From JARIHD01 sp035758825 (GTDB lineage: Bacteria; Patescibacteriota; Saccharimonadia; Saccharimonadales; UBA4665): 64,000 nt of DNA. How positions within the stretch are numbered: position 1 is the first letter of the stretch; every line of letters starts with the position of its first letter. A program made the position numbers and the translations under genes. The notes beneath the pieces are model-generated. The model had not been told where the DNA came from, did no database searches, and was given only the letters and a program-made list of their open reading frames with translations. This document shows positions 33,147 to 42,652 of this stretch, in pieces. The stretch spans positions 1 through 64,000 of the forward strand of contig DASTWA010000002.1 of NCBI GenBank assembly GCA_035758825.1. The letters are read 5' to 3'.

Positions 33147-33785
33147 ATGCTTGTAAAGTTTTTGAGTTTTGTTGCCTCCGTATTTGGCACTGCCCGCTAC
33201 AAAGCGATATTTTTATCTTGCTTGGCTGTTGCTTTGTCGATAACCGGCGTTACGGCCGTCGCCTTATTCAAGAATAACGGCGATTCCCATACCGCCGCCA
33301 GCAATGTCGGCAAATCAGAGAAGGACGCCAAAAAAGAAGACACCAGCCCTCAGCTTGGCGCAAGCAGCCAATCCGCCAAAAACGCCGACCAAAACCAGGC
33401 TCCAGCGCCCGGCGTAGCCGAAGAAAGGCCAAGCCAGCCATCAAATTCGGTTACGATGTCTTCTCCCAAGGAGTCCGACCCCGAAAACGTATCTATCGCT
33501 GTAAGCGCCGACAAAGTCACTGTGGCCCCCGGTGCTACATCTGATTTCTTAACGGCCACAGTCAGTGATAAAAGCAACGTTACCTGGACCGTCAAACCGG
33601 TAAACGAAGGCGACGAAGGCATCCATGCCATAATCAACCAAAACAACACCGCCCCATCGGTAACCTTTCAGATCCAGGCCAGCCAAGACCTCAAATCGGG
33701 AACCATCATCCACCTGTTAGCGACCGCCCGTGACGCTGCCCGCAGTATTAACCTCTCCAAGCAAATTACCGTAACCATCCAATAG
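33147..33785 (+). CDS. anchored surface protein with Ser/Gln-rich linker and beta domain
   Basis: This 212-residue protein has a membrane anchor (about 18-42), a long Lys/Asp/Ser/Gln-rich linker (45-110) and a C-terminal beta-sandwich-like domain (115-212) ending in KQITVTIQ, resembling bacterial Ig-like folds. The galU gene begins 3 nt after its stop, so they share a transcript. The function is unknown. Confidence 0.65.
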   Translation: MLVKFLSFVASVFGTARYKAIFLSCLAVALSITGVTAVALFKNNGDSHTAASNVGKSEKDAKKEDTSPQLGASSQSAKNADQNQAPAPGVAEERPSQPSNSVTMSSPKESDPENVSIAVSADKVTVAPGATSDFLTATVSDKSNVTWTVKPVNEGDEGIHAIINQNNTAPSVTFQIQASQDLKSGTIIHLLATARDAARSINLSKQITVTIQ

Positions 33786-33787
33786 CC

Positions 33788-34651
33788 ATGGATAAGCAAA
33801 CTGCGTGCACCAAGGCTATTATCCCCGTCGCCGGCTTTGGCACGCGAAGGCTGCCGATTACGAAAGCCGTCGAAAAGTGCATGCTGCCGATTGGCGACCG
33901 GCCCATCATTGACTATGTCGTCGAGGATTGCCTCAAGGCCGGCGTAAAAGATTTTTATTTTGTCGTTGGCGAGGAATTCGCACAGCTCAAACGCTATTAT
34001 GGGCATCACCAACTCCTAGAGGAACACCTTCGGGACCACAACAAACAAACTGAACTTGATCAAATTCTTGGCCTTACTCAAAAGGCACGCTTCCACTACG
34101 TCATCCAAGATCAGCACCAGCCATACGGCACAGCAGTCCCGGTAGCCTTATGCGCACGCATGATCAACGAGGGAGAACAAGTGCTGGTTGCTGGCGGCGA
34201 TGACTTTGTCTACAGGCCGGACGGCTCCTCCCAAATGGCCCGGTTACTCAATGCCGTCCACGGCGCCGGTGTTACTGCCGGTATGTTAGCCGCCGAAGTT
34301 CCCCAAAAAGACGTCGGCCGGTACGGTGTGCTCCAAGCGCATCCCGACACAGCCGGTAATCTCATATTCGAGAAAGTTGTCGAGCATCCCGACCCCCAAA
34401 CCACCCCCAGCACCCTGATTAACATCACTAAATTTGTTTTTGACAGTACCATGCTGGACTGCGCCAAAAAAGTCCTTGATTTGCCGCCCGCTGCCAACGG
34501 CGAATATCAGCTGACCGACGCACTCAACCTGTATTCCAAACAAAAACACCTCCTTGTACTGCCGGTCGATGGCGAATACCTGGACGGGGGCACCACTGAG
34601 GGCTGGTTGTACGCCAACAACCGTATCTTGGGCAATACCGCTGCCAGATAA
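33788..34651 (+). CDS. galU: UTP-glucose-1-phosphate uridylyltransferase
   Basis: This 287-residue GT-A fold nucleotidyltransferase makes UDP-glucose from UTP and glucose-1-phosphate. The N-terminal PVAGFGTRRLPITKAVEKCM matches the family's G-x-G-T-R-x-L-P-x-T-K signature, with ML PIGDRPIIDYVVE following and VLVAGGDDFVY as the metal-binding stretch. The length matches the family. UDP-glucose would supply the glycosyltransferases at both ends of the window. It follows an anchored-protein gene by 3 nt. Confidence 0.92.
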   Translation: MDKQTACTKAIIPVAGFGTRRLPITKAVEKCMLPIGDRPIIDYVVEDCLKAGVKDFYFVVGEEFAQLKRYYGHHQLLEEHLRDHNKQTELDQILGLTQKARFHYVIQDQHQPYGTAVPVALCARMINEGEQVLVAGGDDFVYRPDGSSQMARLLNAVHGAGVTAGMLAAEVPQKDVGRYGVLQAHPDTAGNLIFEKVVEHPDPQTTPSTLINITKFVFDSTMLDCAKKVLDLPPAANGEYQLTDALNLYSKQKHLLVLPVDGEYLDGGTTEGWLYANNRILGNTAAR

Positions 34652-34677
34652 ACCGCCCGTCTTGTATAATCATAAGC

Positions 34678-35880
34678 ATGAATAAGACAAAAATGCTGGT
34701 GGTTGGGGGTGGTTTTGGAGGCGTTAAGATCGCCTTAGAACTGGCTGGCAGCGAGCACTTTGACGTTACGCTGCTATCTGACCAGCCCGACTTTCACTAC
34801 TTTCCGACGCTTTACCATACGGCAACCGGCGGACGGATGGCCGAGTCCAACATTCCACTCAGCACACTCTTTGCCGGCAAAAATGTCCGGTTAGCACAGG
34901 GCAAGGCGGCTCGGATTGACCGCCGTAACCATCGGATTATTACGACAGACGGCAAGCAATATAGCTACGACACCGTCGTTTTTGCGCTTGGCTCCGTGCC
35001 TAATTATTTTGGCATCCGGGGCATCGAAGAGTACGCCTATGGCATTAACTCGCCGCAGCGCGCCAAAGCCTTCAAAAACCATCTGCACCAACAACTAAGC
35101 GACCAGCGCGCGCCTGATCTTAACTACGTGATTGTCGGCGGGGGGCCCACCGGTATCGAGCTGGCTGGGTCATTAACCGCATATTTAAAAGAGATAATGA
35201 AGGCCCATGACATCCGGCATCGGGCCGTCCATGTGGACCTTATAGAAGCCGCGCCCAAACTGCTGCCGCGCATGCCCAAGGGGATTTCGCGCGCAGTAGC
35301 CCGTCGTCTGCGGCGGCTGGGCGTAAAACTCTACCTCGGCAAAACGGTCGAAGGCGAGACGGCCGACGCCCTTATGGTGGACGGCAAGCCAGTCCAAAGC
35401 CACACTGTGGTCTGGACGGCCGGGACGGCCAACAACCCATTCTTTAAGGAGAACGGATTTTCGCTCAGCGAACGTGGCAAAGTCAAGGTTGACGAATACC
35501 TCCAGGCGGAGCCCGATGTTTACGTCATAGGCGACAATGCCGACACCAAATTTTCGGGTATGGCACAAACTGCCTTACACGACGCAAACTTTGTCAGCCG
35601 GAACCTTGCCCGAAACGCCGAGGGCCGGCTGATGCACCGGTATCAACCAAAAGAACCGATTTATGTCATTCCCGTCGGACACCGTTGGTCGGCGGTCCTT
35701 TGGGGCAAGACGCAAATTTTTGGCATACTGGGATGGGTCTTGCGCAGTCTGGCCGACCTGCGGGCTTTTAGCGACTACGAACCGTGGTGGCATGCCGGTG
35801 GCCAATGGATGAACAGCTTCGAAGGCGAAGAAGAGTGCCCGGACTGCGCCAAGCACGGCCTCCGCAACATCCAGATCTAG
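34678..35880 (+). CDS. ndh: type II NADH dehydrogenase (NDH-2)
   Basis: This 400-residue two-dinucleotide-fold flavoprotein has an FAD site GGGFGGVKIALEL at the N-terminus, the NAD(P)H site VIVGGGPTGIELAG near residue 155, and VYVIGDNAD near residue 285. The C-terminal region has amphipathic helices that bind NDH-2 enzymes to the membrane. It passes electrons from NADH to quinone without pumping protons and can feed the cyo oxidase encoded 27 kb away. The extra C-terminal ECPDCAKHG motif might bind metal. TATAAT ends 7 nt before the ATG, so the mRNA is probably leaderless. Confidence 0.9.
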   Translation: MNKTKMLVVGGGFGGVKIALELAGSEHFDVTLLSDQPDFHYFPTLYHTATGGRMAESNIPLSTLFAGKNVRLAQGKAARIDRRNHRIITTDGKQYSYDTVVFALGSVPNYFGIRGIEEYAYGINSPQRAKAFKNHLHQQLSDQRAPDLNYVIVGGGPTGIELAGSLTAYLKEIMKAHDIRHRAVHVDLIEAAPKLLPRMPKGISRAVARRLRRLGVKLYLGKTVEGETADALMVDGKPVQSHTVVWTAGTANNPFFKENGFSLSERGKVKVDEYLQAEPDVYVIGDNADTKFSGMAQTALHDANFVSRNLARNAEGRLMHRYQPKEPIYVIPVGHRWSAVLWGKTQIFGILGWVLRSLADLRAFSDYEPWWHAGGQWMNSFEGEEECPDCAKHGLRNIQI

Positions 35881-35953
35881 GTATTACCCCAGCTTGGCTT
35901 CGAGGCGCTCGAATCGTGCGTCGCGTTCTTAAGGACATTTTTACTACGCTTAT

Positions 35954-36071
35954 CCTCCGCCAGGCTATGCCCTGCCGCACACGAATCACTTCAGCCGCCA
36001 AAATAGCGGCTTCGTTTTGCAACCTACGGTGTAAGCAAACTCGTGTGCGGCAGGGCATAGCCTGGCGGAGG
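35954..36071. repeat. 31-bp perfect inverted repeat, MITE-like or terminator-like
   Basis: Arms 35954-35984 and 36041-36071 are perfectly complementary over 31 bp around a 56-nt centre that itself contains AGCCGC-caaaata-GCGGCT. A TACGCT hexamer occurs just outside both ends (35945, 36075). It fills the 216-nt gap between ndh and the helicase gene and ends next to that gene's -10 box. No transposase is nearby. Confidence 0.8.
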
Positions 36072-36096
36072 TGATACGCTGTACAATAAGAGGCAT

Positions 36097-39000
36097 ATGG
36101 GAATGTACAAAGAGGCCCTTGCGGGCCTAAATAGCGCGCAGAGCGAAGCCGTAACTACTATTGAGGGGCCGGTACTGGTTATTGCTGGGCCGGGAACAGG
36201 CAAGACCCAGCTTCTGAGCGTGCGCGTCGCACGCATTTTGGCCGAGACCGACACCCTTCCGCAGAACGTTCTGTGTCTAACCTTTACCGAAAGCGGCGCC
36301 CAAAACATGCGGGAACGCCTGACTAGATTCATTGGACAGAGCGCCTACGACGTCAACATCAGCACTTACCACGCCTTTGGCGGCGACCTGATCCGTCGGT
36401 TCCCGGAAGTTTTTGCCGACACACGCCTTCAAACTCCTGCCGACGAACTCACCAAACGGCAAATCCTGCGCGGGATTGTCGAAAACCTAAGTTACACTAA
36501 CCCGCTCAAGCAAGTCCGGCACCACATGGGCGACCTGATCAGCACTATCAGCGAAATAAAGCGGGCGCTCCTGGATGCCGAAGGCCTGCGGGCAATCGCC
36601 CGCGAGAACGCAGCGTTTCTGGGGGCAGCGAACAGCGAAGTCGAGACCGTCTTTGCGGGTATGGGGCGGCTGCCCGGAACGGCTGCCAAGGCCCTGCCAA
36701 TTTTTGAACGGTTGCTCGCGGCGATTCAGCCCCTTGTGCCGTCCCAACCTACACACCACCGCTTTGGCAGCCTGGGCGATATTGCAGTCACCGAACTGAC
36801 ATCCGCCATCCAGGAGGCAGCCGCCAGCAACAAATCAACCCCTCTGACCGCCTGGAAGAATAAGTGGCTCGCCAAAGACGACGACAATGCCTTTGTGTTT
36901 GGCGGGCTACTCGAAAACCAGCGTATCCAATCGCTGACGGATGTCTTTGAGCAATACCAAGAGGCCCTTTCTGGCCACGGCTGGTACGATTTTGACGATA
37001 TGATCATCCGGGCTATCGAGGCGCTAGAGAAAAACCCGGACCTCCGGTACAGCCTGCACGAACAATACCTGTACATCTTGCTCGACGAGTTTCAGGATAC
37101 TAACGCCGCCCAGCTGAGGCTTGTCCAACTATTGAGCGACAACCCGGTCAACGAAGGCCGGCCAAATATCTTGGCCGTCGGCGACGACGACCAGGCGATC
37201 TACGCTTTCCAAGGAGCACAATACTCGAATATGCTCGACTTTTTTACCATGTACCGGGATGTCAAAGTGGTCAATCTTACCCAGAACTACCGCAGCCACC
37301 GGGACATATTATCGACAGCGCGGAATATCTCGGCGCAAATCAGCACCCGCCTGGAAAAACATTTCCAAGGAATGAGCAAAGACCTGGCTGCGTCCAACCC
37401 CAAGTACACCGGCAACGCCCACCTGCAGCGCAACGAATTCCAGAGCGACGTCGCCCAATACGACTGGATTGCCAAACAGATCAAAAAACTCATAGAACAG
37501 GGAACCAGCCCAAGCGAAATTGCCGTTCTGGCTCCCAAACACCGGCAGCTTGCGCCCCTGGTCCCGTATCTGGCCGAACTTGAGGTACCCATGCGTTACG
37601 AAAAACGCGAAAATGTCCTCGAAGCGCCAGTCATCCGCCAATTATTATCTATGAGCAAACTTGTGCTGGCGCTAGCCGACCAGCAGGAACCAACCGCCGA
37701 TGCCCTCTGGCCCGAAGTATTGAGTTTTGATTTTTGGCATATTCCAGTGCGTGAAATCTGGGAACTTTCGTGGCGGATACAAGACGCGCCGCGCGATGAC
37801 CACCTGTCATGGACGCGCGCGCTGCTCGCATCGGACAAGCCCCATCTGGTTATTCCAGCGCTTTTAGTATTGGCGCTGGCCGGACGGACGCAGGTCGAAA
37901 CCTGCGAACAAATGCTCGACTACCTGATCGGCACCGACGCGGTCGCCACCAACGAAACGGGAGGCCATGCGACTGTCCGGTCGCCGCTGCGCGAATTTTA
38001 TACCGGTACCGAAGTCCGGCACACAAATCCGGAGCTATTCTATGACACGATCTCGCACCTCACGGTCCTTCGGGCCAAGTTGCGGGAGTACGAAGCCACA
38101 CGCGAAGGCGCGTTAACGCTGCGCGACCTTCTGACGTTTGTCGAAATGTACGAATCAGCCGAGGAGCAGATGCTCAATACCAGCCCCTACAACCAGCAGG
38201 CCGAGGCCGTACAGCTTATGACAGTCTTTAAGGCCAAGGGGCTTGAGTTTGAACACGTCTTTTTGCCGAGTTTGCAGGACGATGTATGGGGGTCGGTGTC
38301 CCGCGGCAATAACAACAAATTGACGCTGCCACCAAACCTGACGCCCATCCGCCACGCCGGCGCGACTGACGACGAACGCCTGCGCATCCTGTTCGTGGCC
38401 ATCACCCGCGCCAAGGCCGGCCTCCACCTCACCAGCTTCGCCAAGACCTACGCTGGCAAAGGGACGCGCCGCCTTAAGTACCTGGACGAACAGGAACAAG
38501 AAGACGGCACCTTCCGAAGCCTTGTATTGCCTGTTCATGCTCAAACCGTTGTCGCCAATGACCACAGCGCCCCAACCCTTGGGTCTCTCGAACTCAACTG
38601 GCACCAGCGTCATATAGATGCCAGAGGTACGGTCGATCTGCGGCAATTGCTGAGCGACCGGCTGGCCGGTTACCAGCTCAGTCCGACGCACCTAACCAAG
38701 TTTATTGACCTCGAATACGGTGGGCCAGACGCCTTCTTCTTTGATGTCTTGCTGCGCTTTCCGCAAGCGCCGACCGCTAACAGTATTTTTGGCAACGCCA
38801 TCCACGAGACGCTGGAGTGGGTCCAGCACTATGTCACCCGGACTGGCAAATTGCCAGCTATGGAAGGAACGCTCAAATACTTTGAAGACCACATGCTGAC
38901 CTGCAAACTGGCCGGAACGCAGCGCGACCTGGAAACCGAACGGGGCAAACGGGCGCTGGGCGCCTACATGGCAGCCCGGGGCCACATATTTGGGCCGGCC

Positions 39001-39450
39001 GACAAAGCCGAACACAACTTTAAGCGTGAAGGGGTGTTCGTAGGAGATGCGCACATGGCAGGCAAGGTAGACCGCATGGAAATTGACCCCGCAAACAAGA
39101 CAATTACCGTCGTGGACTACAAGACCGGGCGGCCACACGCCAAGTGGAGCAGTGAACCGCGCCTCCATCGGTATCAGTTGCAATTATACAGCTATAAATT
39201 ACTGATTGAAGGCTCCCACAGTTACCGGGGGTACAAGGTTGCAGCCGGACGCATCGAATTCGTGGAGCCGGACACCAATGGACGGATTCGCAACCTTGAG
39301 CTGACATTCCAGGACGATGAACTCAAACGGACCCAAGCCCTGATTGCAGCCCTCTGGAAGCGGGTACAGAGCCTCGACTTTCCTGATGTTGGCGGGTACG
39401 AGGCGACCCTGAAGGGCATCCAGCAGTTTGAAGATGATTTATTAACGTGA
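36097..39450 (+). CDS. UvrD/Rep-type SF1A helicase fused to a PD-(D/E)XK nuclease
   Basis: This 1117-residue protein has SF1 helicase motifs in order: Walker A AGPGTGKTQ (about 30-38), TFTESGAQNMRER, the DEFQDT Walker B, GDDDQAIYAFQGA, LTQNYRSH, TVFKAKGLEFEHVF and LFVAITRAK. The last ~270 residues carry a RecB-like nuclease with VDRMEID, VDYKTGRPH and a QLQLYSY motif. This layout fits DNA repair or recombination helicase-nucleases of the PcrA/AddA group. A TACAAT box lies 9 nt before the ATG. Full-length, no frame breaks. Confidence 0.93.
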   Translation: MGMYKEALAGLNSAQSEAVTTIEGPVLVIAGPGTGKTQLLSVRVARILAETDTLPQNVLCLTFTESGAQNMRERLTRFIGQSAYDVNISTYHAFGGDLIRRFPEVFADTRLQTPADELTKRQILRGIVENLSYTNPLKQVRHHMGDLISTISEIKRALLDAEGLRAIARENAAFLGAANSEVETVFAGMGRLPGTAAKALPIFERLLAAIQPLVPSQPTHHRFGSLGDIAVTELTSAIQEAAASNKSTPLTAWKNKWLAKDDDNAFVFGGLLENQRIQSLTDVFEQYQEALSGHGWYDFDDMIIRAIEALEKNPDLRYSLHEQYLYILLDEFQDTNAAQLRLVQLLSDNPVNEGRPNILAVGDDDQAIYAFQGAQYSNMLDFFTMYRDVKVVNLTQNYRSHRDILSTARNISAQISTRLEKHFQGMSKDLAASNPKYTGNAHLQRNEFQSDVAQYDWIAKQIKKLIEQGTSPSEIAVLAPKHRQLAPLVPYLAELEVPMRYEKRENVLEAPVIRQLLSMSKLVLALADQQEPTADALWPEVLSFDFWHIPVREIWELSWRIQDAPRDDHLSWTRALLASDKPHLVIPALLVLALAGRTQVETCEQMLDYLIGTDAVATNETGGHATVRSPLREFYTGTEVRHTNPELFYDTISHLTVLRAKLREYEATREGALTLRDLLTFVEMYESAEEQMLNTSPYNQQAEAVQLMTVFKAKGLEFEHVFLPSLQDDVWGSVSRGNNNKLTLPPNLTPIRHAGATDDERLRILFVAITRAKAGLHLTSFAKTYAGKGTRRLKYLDEQEQEDGTFRSLVLPVHAQTVVANDHSAPTLGSLELNWHQRHIDARGTVDLRQLLSDRLAGYQLSPTHLTKFIDLEYGGPDAFFFDVLLRFPQAPTANSIFGNAIHETLEWVQHYVTRTGKLPAMEGTLKYFEDHMLTCKLAGTQRDLETERGKRALGAYMAARGHIFGPADKAEHNFKREGVFVGDAHMAGKVDRMEIDPANKTITVVDYKTGRPHAKWSSEPRLHRYQLQLYSYKLLIEGSHSYRGYKVAAGRIEFVEPDTNGRIRNLELTFQDDELKRTQALIAALWKRVQSLDFPDVGGYEATLKGIQQFEDDLLT

Positions 39451-39514
39451 TAGTAGTCACACTCATAATGCTAGTGCTATACTATAATCACAAACAGTCA
39501 TAAAAGGGCCTCAC

Positions 39515-40126
39515 GTGAGAAATATTATTTCCGACAAATCCTTGGCACTCGGTGCTTCGAGCCTGGTGGCAGTATTTTTCGTGCTGGCAGCGCCGGCAAT
39601 CGCTGGGGCAGCCACTGCTTCGACGACCATCAGTTCGGCTATCGGCTCCGTAATTAGTGTCTTTACCAGCAATGGTACGGTCAATGTAAACGTTACCCCC
39701 TCGGGAGCGGGCGCTCAGACAATTGCCAGCGACACGCTTACCGTTAGCACCAACGACCCGCTCGGCTATACACTCCAAATTGCCGATTCCGACGCCAACA
39801 CAAACATGGTTTCGGGCAGCAATAACCTTGCAGCCTCGGCCGGCACTCAAGCCAGCCCTATAGCACAAGCCGTTAACACCTGGGGGTACCGCGTCGACGG
39901 AGCGGGCGGATTTGGCGCCGGGCCGACTTCTGGTCAAAACAGCACAGCAATCGGTGCCCTGACATTTGCTGGTGTACCGGCAAATTCGTCTCCGAACACC
40001 CTCAAAACAACAGCCACGACCGCAAGCGAAGACACGACAACGGTGTGGTATGCGGTCGCCGCAGACACCTCACAGCCAAGCGGCACGTACACCGATACCG
40101 TCACATACACCGCCACAGCAAATTAG
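39515..40126 (+). CDS. secreted WxL-like surface protein 1
   Basis: This 203-residue protein has an N-terminal signal peptide (about 1-32, ending IAGAA) and a Ser/Thr/Ala-rich beta domain. It shares with the 41943 protein the pattern NTWGYRVDG-x2-GFGAGPT, a later FAGVPAN, and TTVWYAVAAD near the end, with the TW...W spacing of WxL-type surface domains. The start is GTG. TATAAT lies 26 nt upstream. WxL proteins bind cell walls and work with DUF916 partners; the next gene is of that type. Confidence 0.65.
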   Translation: MRNIISDKSLALGASSLVAVFFVLAAPAIAGAATASTTISSAIGSVISVFTSNGTVNVNVTPSGAGAQTIASDTLTVSTNDPLGYTLQIADSDANTNMVSGSNNLAASAGTQASPIAQAVNTWGYRVDGAGGFGAGPTSGQNSTAIGALTFAGVPANSSPNTLKTTATTASEDTTTVWYAVAADTSQPSGTYTDTVTYTATAN

Positions 40127-40127
40127 C

Positions 40128-41036
40128 ATGAAACAATACGCCCTTACAACCAAGCTCAAGCTCATGGCTGTAGCAATAGCTATAGCCATTGTTGGTATTG
40201 CGGCTCACACGCCTGGCACTGTACGGGCCGCATCCGGCGGACTTACCATCTCGCCTACGGCAATCGACAAAGAGATTGCTCCAGGTGCCAGCTATACTGG
40301 CGAAATTGTGGTTATCAATCAGGGTGAATTAGATTATTCATACAAAGTATACGCGTCACCGTACAGCGTTGACGGCGAAGAATACAAGCCGTACTTTACC
40401 CCAGTCAAAGGAGCCGTAGATGTTACGTCGTGGTTCGCATTTACCAAAACCGGCGGCGACCTTCAGATTGGCAATCAAGATGCCATACCGTTTACGGTTG
40501 CCGTACCTCAGGGGACGCCAGCGGGGAGTTACTACGCGACGGTATTTGCCGAGACCGAAGACAAAGGAGCTAGCGGCGTAGTTACCCGCAAGCGGGTCGG
40601 TACGGTCATGTACCTCAGAGTGTCAGGCAAAGTAAGCGAAAGGGGCCACGTCGATAGCTGGAGCGTGCCATGGCTGCAAAAAGACCCATTGACGGCTACG
40701 CTCAAACAGGCCAATACCGGGTCGGTCCACTATCCGGCCCAAGTCAAAGTGACGGTTAGCGACATTTTTGGCGGGCCAAAATTTACCTTTGAACGAAAGC
40801 CCCAAATTTTGCCGCAAAAGCTGCGCCGGATTGAAGTTACCTGGACTAATGGCGCAACCTTCGGCCTGTTCAAAGTAGGCGGTGAGGTCAAATACCTCGG
40901 CAAAACCGAAAAACTGCCGACAAAATACGTATTTGTCGCCGATACGCCGATGCGCGTCCTGACTATTGGCATTGTCATCCTCTTTGCAGCTTCCATGACC
41001 TTTTTGGGCATGAGACGTGTGGTACGCAAAAAATAA
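40128..41036 (+). CDS. DUF916-like WxL-interacting membrane protein
   Basis: This 302-residue protein has a signal peptide (to about 36), two beta-sandwich domains (LTISPTAIDKEIAPGASYTG at the start, a middle IPFTVAVPQGTPAGSYYATV) and a C-terminal membrane helix (about 278-296) followed by a basic tail. This is the layout of DUF916/DUF3324 proteins, which partner WxL surface proteins. The start at 40128 follows the previous stop by one nucleotide. The C-terminal end overlaps the next gene by 20 nt. Confidence 0.75.
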   Translation: MKQYALTTKLKLMAVAIAIAIVGIAAHTPGTVRAASGGLTISPTAIDKEIAPGASYTGEIVVINQGELDYSYKVYASPYSVDGEEYKPYFTPVKGAVDVTSWFAFTKTGGDLQIGNQDAIPFTVAVPQGTPAGSYYATVFAETEDKGASGVVTRKRVGTVMYLRVSGKVSERGHVDSWSVPWLQKDPLTATLKQANTGSVHYPAQVKVTVSDIFGGPKFTFERKPQILPQKLRRIEVTWTNGATFGLFKVGGEVKYLGKTEKLPTKYVFVADTPMRVLTIGIVILFAASMTFLGMRRVVRKK

Positions 41037-41943
41037 ACGCACACGCCTCGTCGCTATAGCGGTGGGAATAGGGCTGCTTTTTGCGCCAGGTCCGGTGCTG
41101 GCGGCAAGCGGGACTATCCAGAGTCAAATATGCGAACCTTTTGGCGAGACCCAAATAACCGCGCCGGCAAACGATAGCCAGACTACCGAAAGCACAGTCC
41201 ACATTACCGGCACAGCCGAACCCGGAATAACGGTCAGCATATTGCGCAATGGGTCAGGCGTGGGCGCTACAACAGCCAGCAGCGACGGCACGTTCGGCAT
41301 CGAGGTTCCAATCGTAGGAGGCAACAACGGTTTAGTTGCGCGCGGAACCAACAGCTGCGGCACGAATCATGACTCTGCCGCCATACTCGTCTTTCGGATA
41401 GTCCCCAAAGACGAACCTGCACCAGCCACACAAGCAAGCCCGGAAGTCACCGGCCTGCCAGCCGAAACTCCGGATATCATACCCCAACCTTCGGGGCAGG
41501 CAGGCGAAGGCCAAGGTTTTGTCATTGCGACGCCGGTTATTACCAAGCCAACGCCAGGGACCAAAACCGGCTCCCGACGTCTTTGGATAAAAGGAAGTGC
41601 CGACCCCGGCAGCGTAGTGTCCATTATTGTCAATGGCGCCGTGACCGCCCAGGTCATTGTATCCGAAAAAGGCACATTTGCGGCACTGGCAACGCTAAAA
41701 GAGGGGGCCAATACAATCAAGGTAATCGCCAGCCTGAGCGGGCAATCCGCGGCCAGCGAAGAAATTTCTGTGATCTATTCCCCAAACAACCCTCCGCAAC
41801 CGCAGGCCGAGCCAAAAAGCACAACCATACCACCGATACTAATCATAGCTAGCGGAGCGGTGCTATTAGGGGTATCGTTATATGGGACGGCCGCAGCACT
41901 CCATTGGCTAAGGCTGCGATTATTACATAGGCGGCTCAAATAA
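41017..41943 (+). CDS. secreted Ig-like repeat protein with C-terminal anchor
   Basis: This 308-residue protein starts with GTG inside the end of the DUF916-like gene and has a signal peptide (about 10-30). Two Ig-like domains of the glucodextranase-B/Big type follow: STVHITGTAEPGITVSILRN (about 50-120) and RRLWIKGSADPGSVVSIIVN (about 185-260). A Pro/Gln linker and a C-terminal membrane helix (about 278-300) with a basic tail complete it. It is probably a cell-surface stalk co-produced with the WxL-like proteins. Confidence 0.7.
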   Translation: MWYAKNKRTRLVAIAVGIGLLFAPGPVLAASGTIQSQICEPFGETQITAPANDSQTTESTVHITGTAEPGITVSILRNGSGVGATTASSDGTFGIEVPIVGGNNGLVARGTNSCGTNHDSAAILVFRIVPKDEPAPATQASPEVTGLPAETPDIIPQPSGQAGEGQGFVIATPVITKPTPGTKTGSRRLWIKGSADPGSVVSIIVNGAVTAQVIVSEKGTFAALATLKEGANTIKVIASLSGQSAASEEISVIYSPNNPPQPQAEPKSTTIPPILIIASGAVLLGVSLYGTAAALHWLRLRLLHRRLK

Positions 41944-42563
41944 TGAAAAGATTCATCCGATATATTGTTGTAGCACTTACCGCAGCCAGCTTAGCGGCCG
42001 GAGGCGGGCGGGTCATGGCTGACACGACCGATTCAACCACCTATGGGAGTGGCAGTTTTGGCAACTGTAACTACGGGTCATGTACGATCACATTGACCAG
42101 TGGGGGCACGACCGCGGTTGATGTCGCTCCGACGCCAACGGGACGATGCACGGTTCAAAGCGACACTGTCTCGGTGCTGACCGACAGCACAAGCGGCTAC
42201 ACACTCACCATGACGACCAGCACCGCCAACAACGACATGACCGGAGCGGGTGGCAATATAAACGCGGCAGCCTCGACCGCTGCCTCACCGGCTATCTTGA
42301 GCATGAATACCTGGGGCTACCGCGTCGACGGTCTGAGTGGCTTTGGCGCCGGACCTACGACAGCCCGGTCAAACGGAAGCATACCCAGTGACACGTTTGC
42401 CGGCGTACCGGCAAACAATGGGACGCCAACAGCCGTAGCGTCATCGGTTGGGCCTGCCAACCCGGCCGATGAAACCACGGTATGGTACGGGTTATGTGCC
42501 GACGATACGGTTACGTCGGGCAGCTATAGTGTTTCGGTGCTATACACCGCAGTCACAAACTGA
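41943..42563 (+). CDS. secreted WxL-like surface protein 2
   Basis: This 206-residue paralogue of the 39515 protein has a signal peptide (about 1-26), NTWGYRVDGLSGFGAGPT in the middle, FAGVPANNG and TTVWYGLCADDTVTSGSY near the end. It differs by several Cys (GNCNYGSC, GRC, LCAD), which may form disulphides. Its ATG overlaps the previous stop. It is the last gene of the four-gene surface operon. Confidence 0.65.
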   Translation: MKRFIRYIVVALTAASLAAGGGRVMADTTDSTTYGSGSFGNCNYGSCTITLTSGGTTAVDVAPTPTGRCTVQSDTVSVLTDSTSGYTLTMTTSTANNDMTGAGGNINAAASTAASPAILSMNTWGYRVDGLSGFGAGPTTARSNGSIPSDTFAGVPANNGTPTAVASSVGPANPADETTVWYGLCADDTVTSGSYSVSVLYTAVTN

Positions 42564-42594
42564 TGTTGTTTAGTTATCGTTGATTGTCATCACA

Positions 42595-42622
42595 TTGACC
42601 GATACAAAGTCTGGGGTATACT
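42595..42622 (+). promoter_or_regulatory. promoter of the tail-fibre-like operon
   Basis: TTGACC (42595-42600), 16 nt, TATACT (42617-42622), followed by a strong GGGGGAGG ribosome site before the GTG at 42653. Confidence 0.6.
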
Positions 42623-42652
42623 ATATTGACATAAGGGGTTTAGGGGGAGGAT

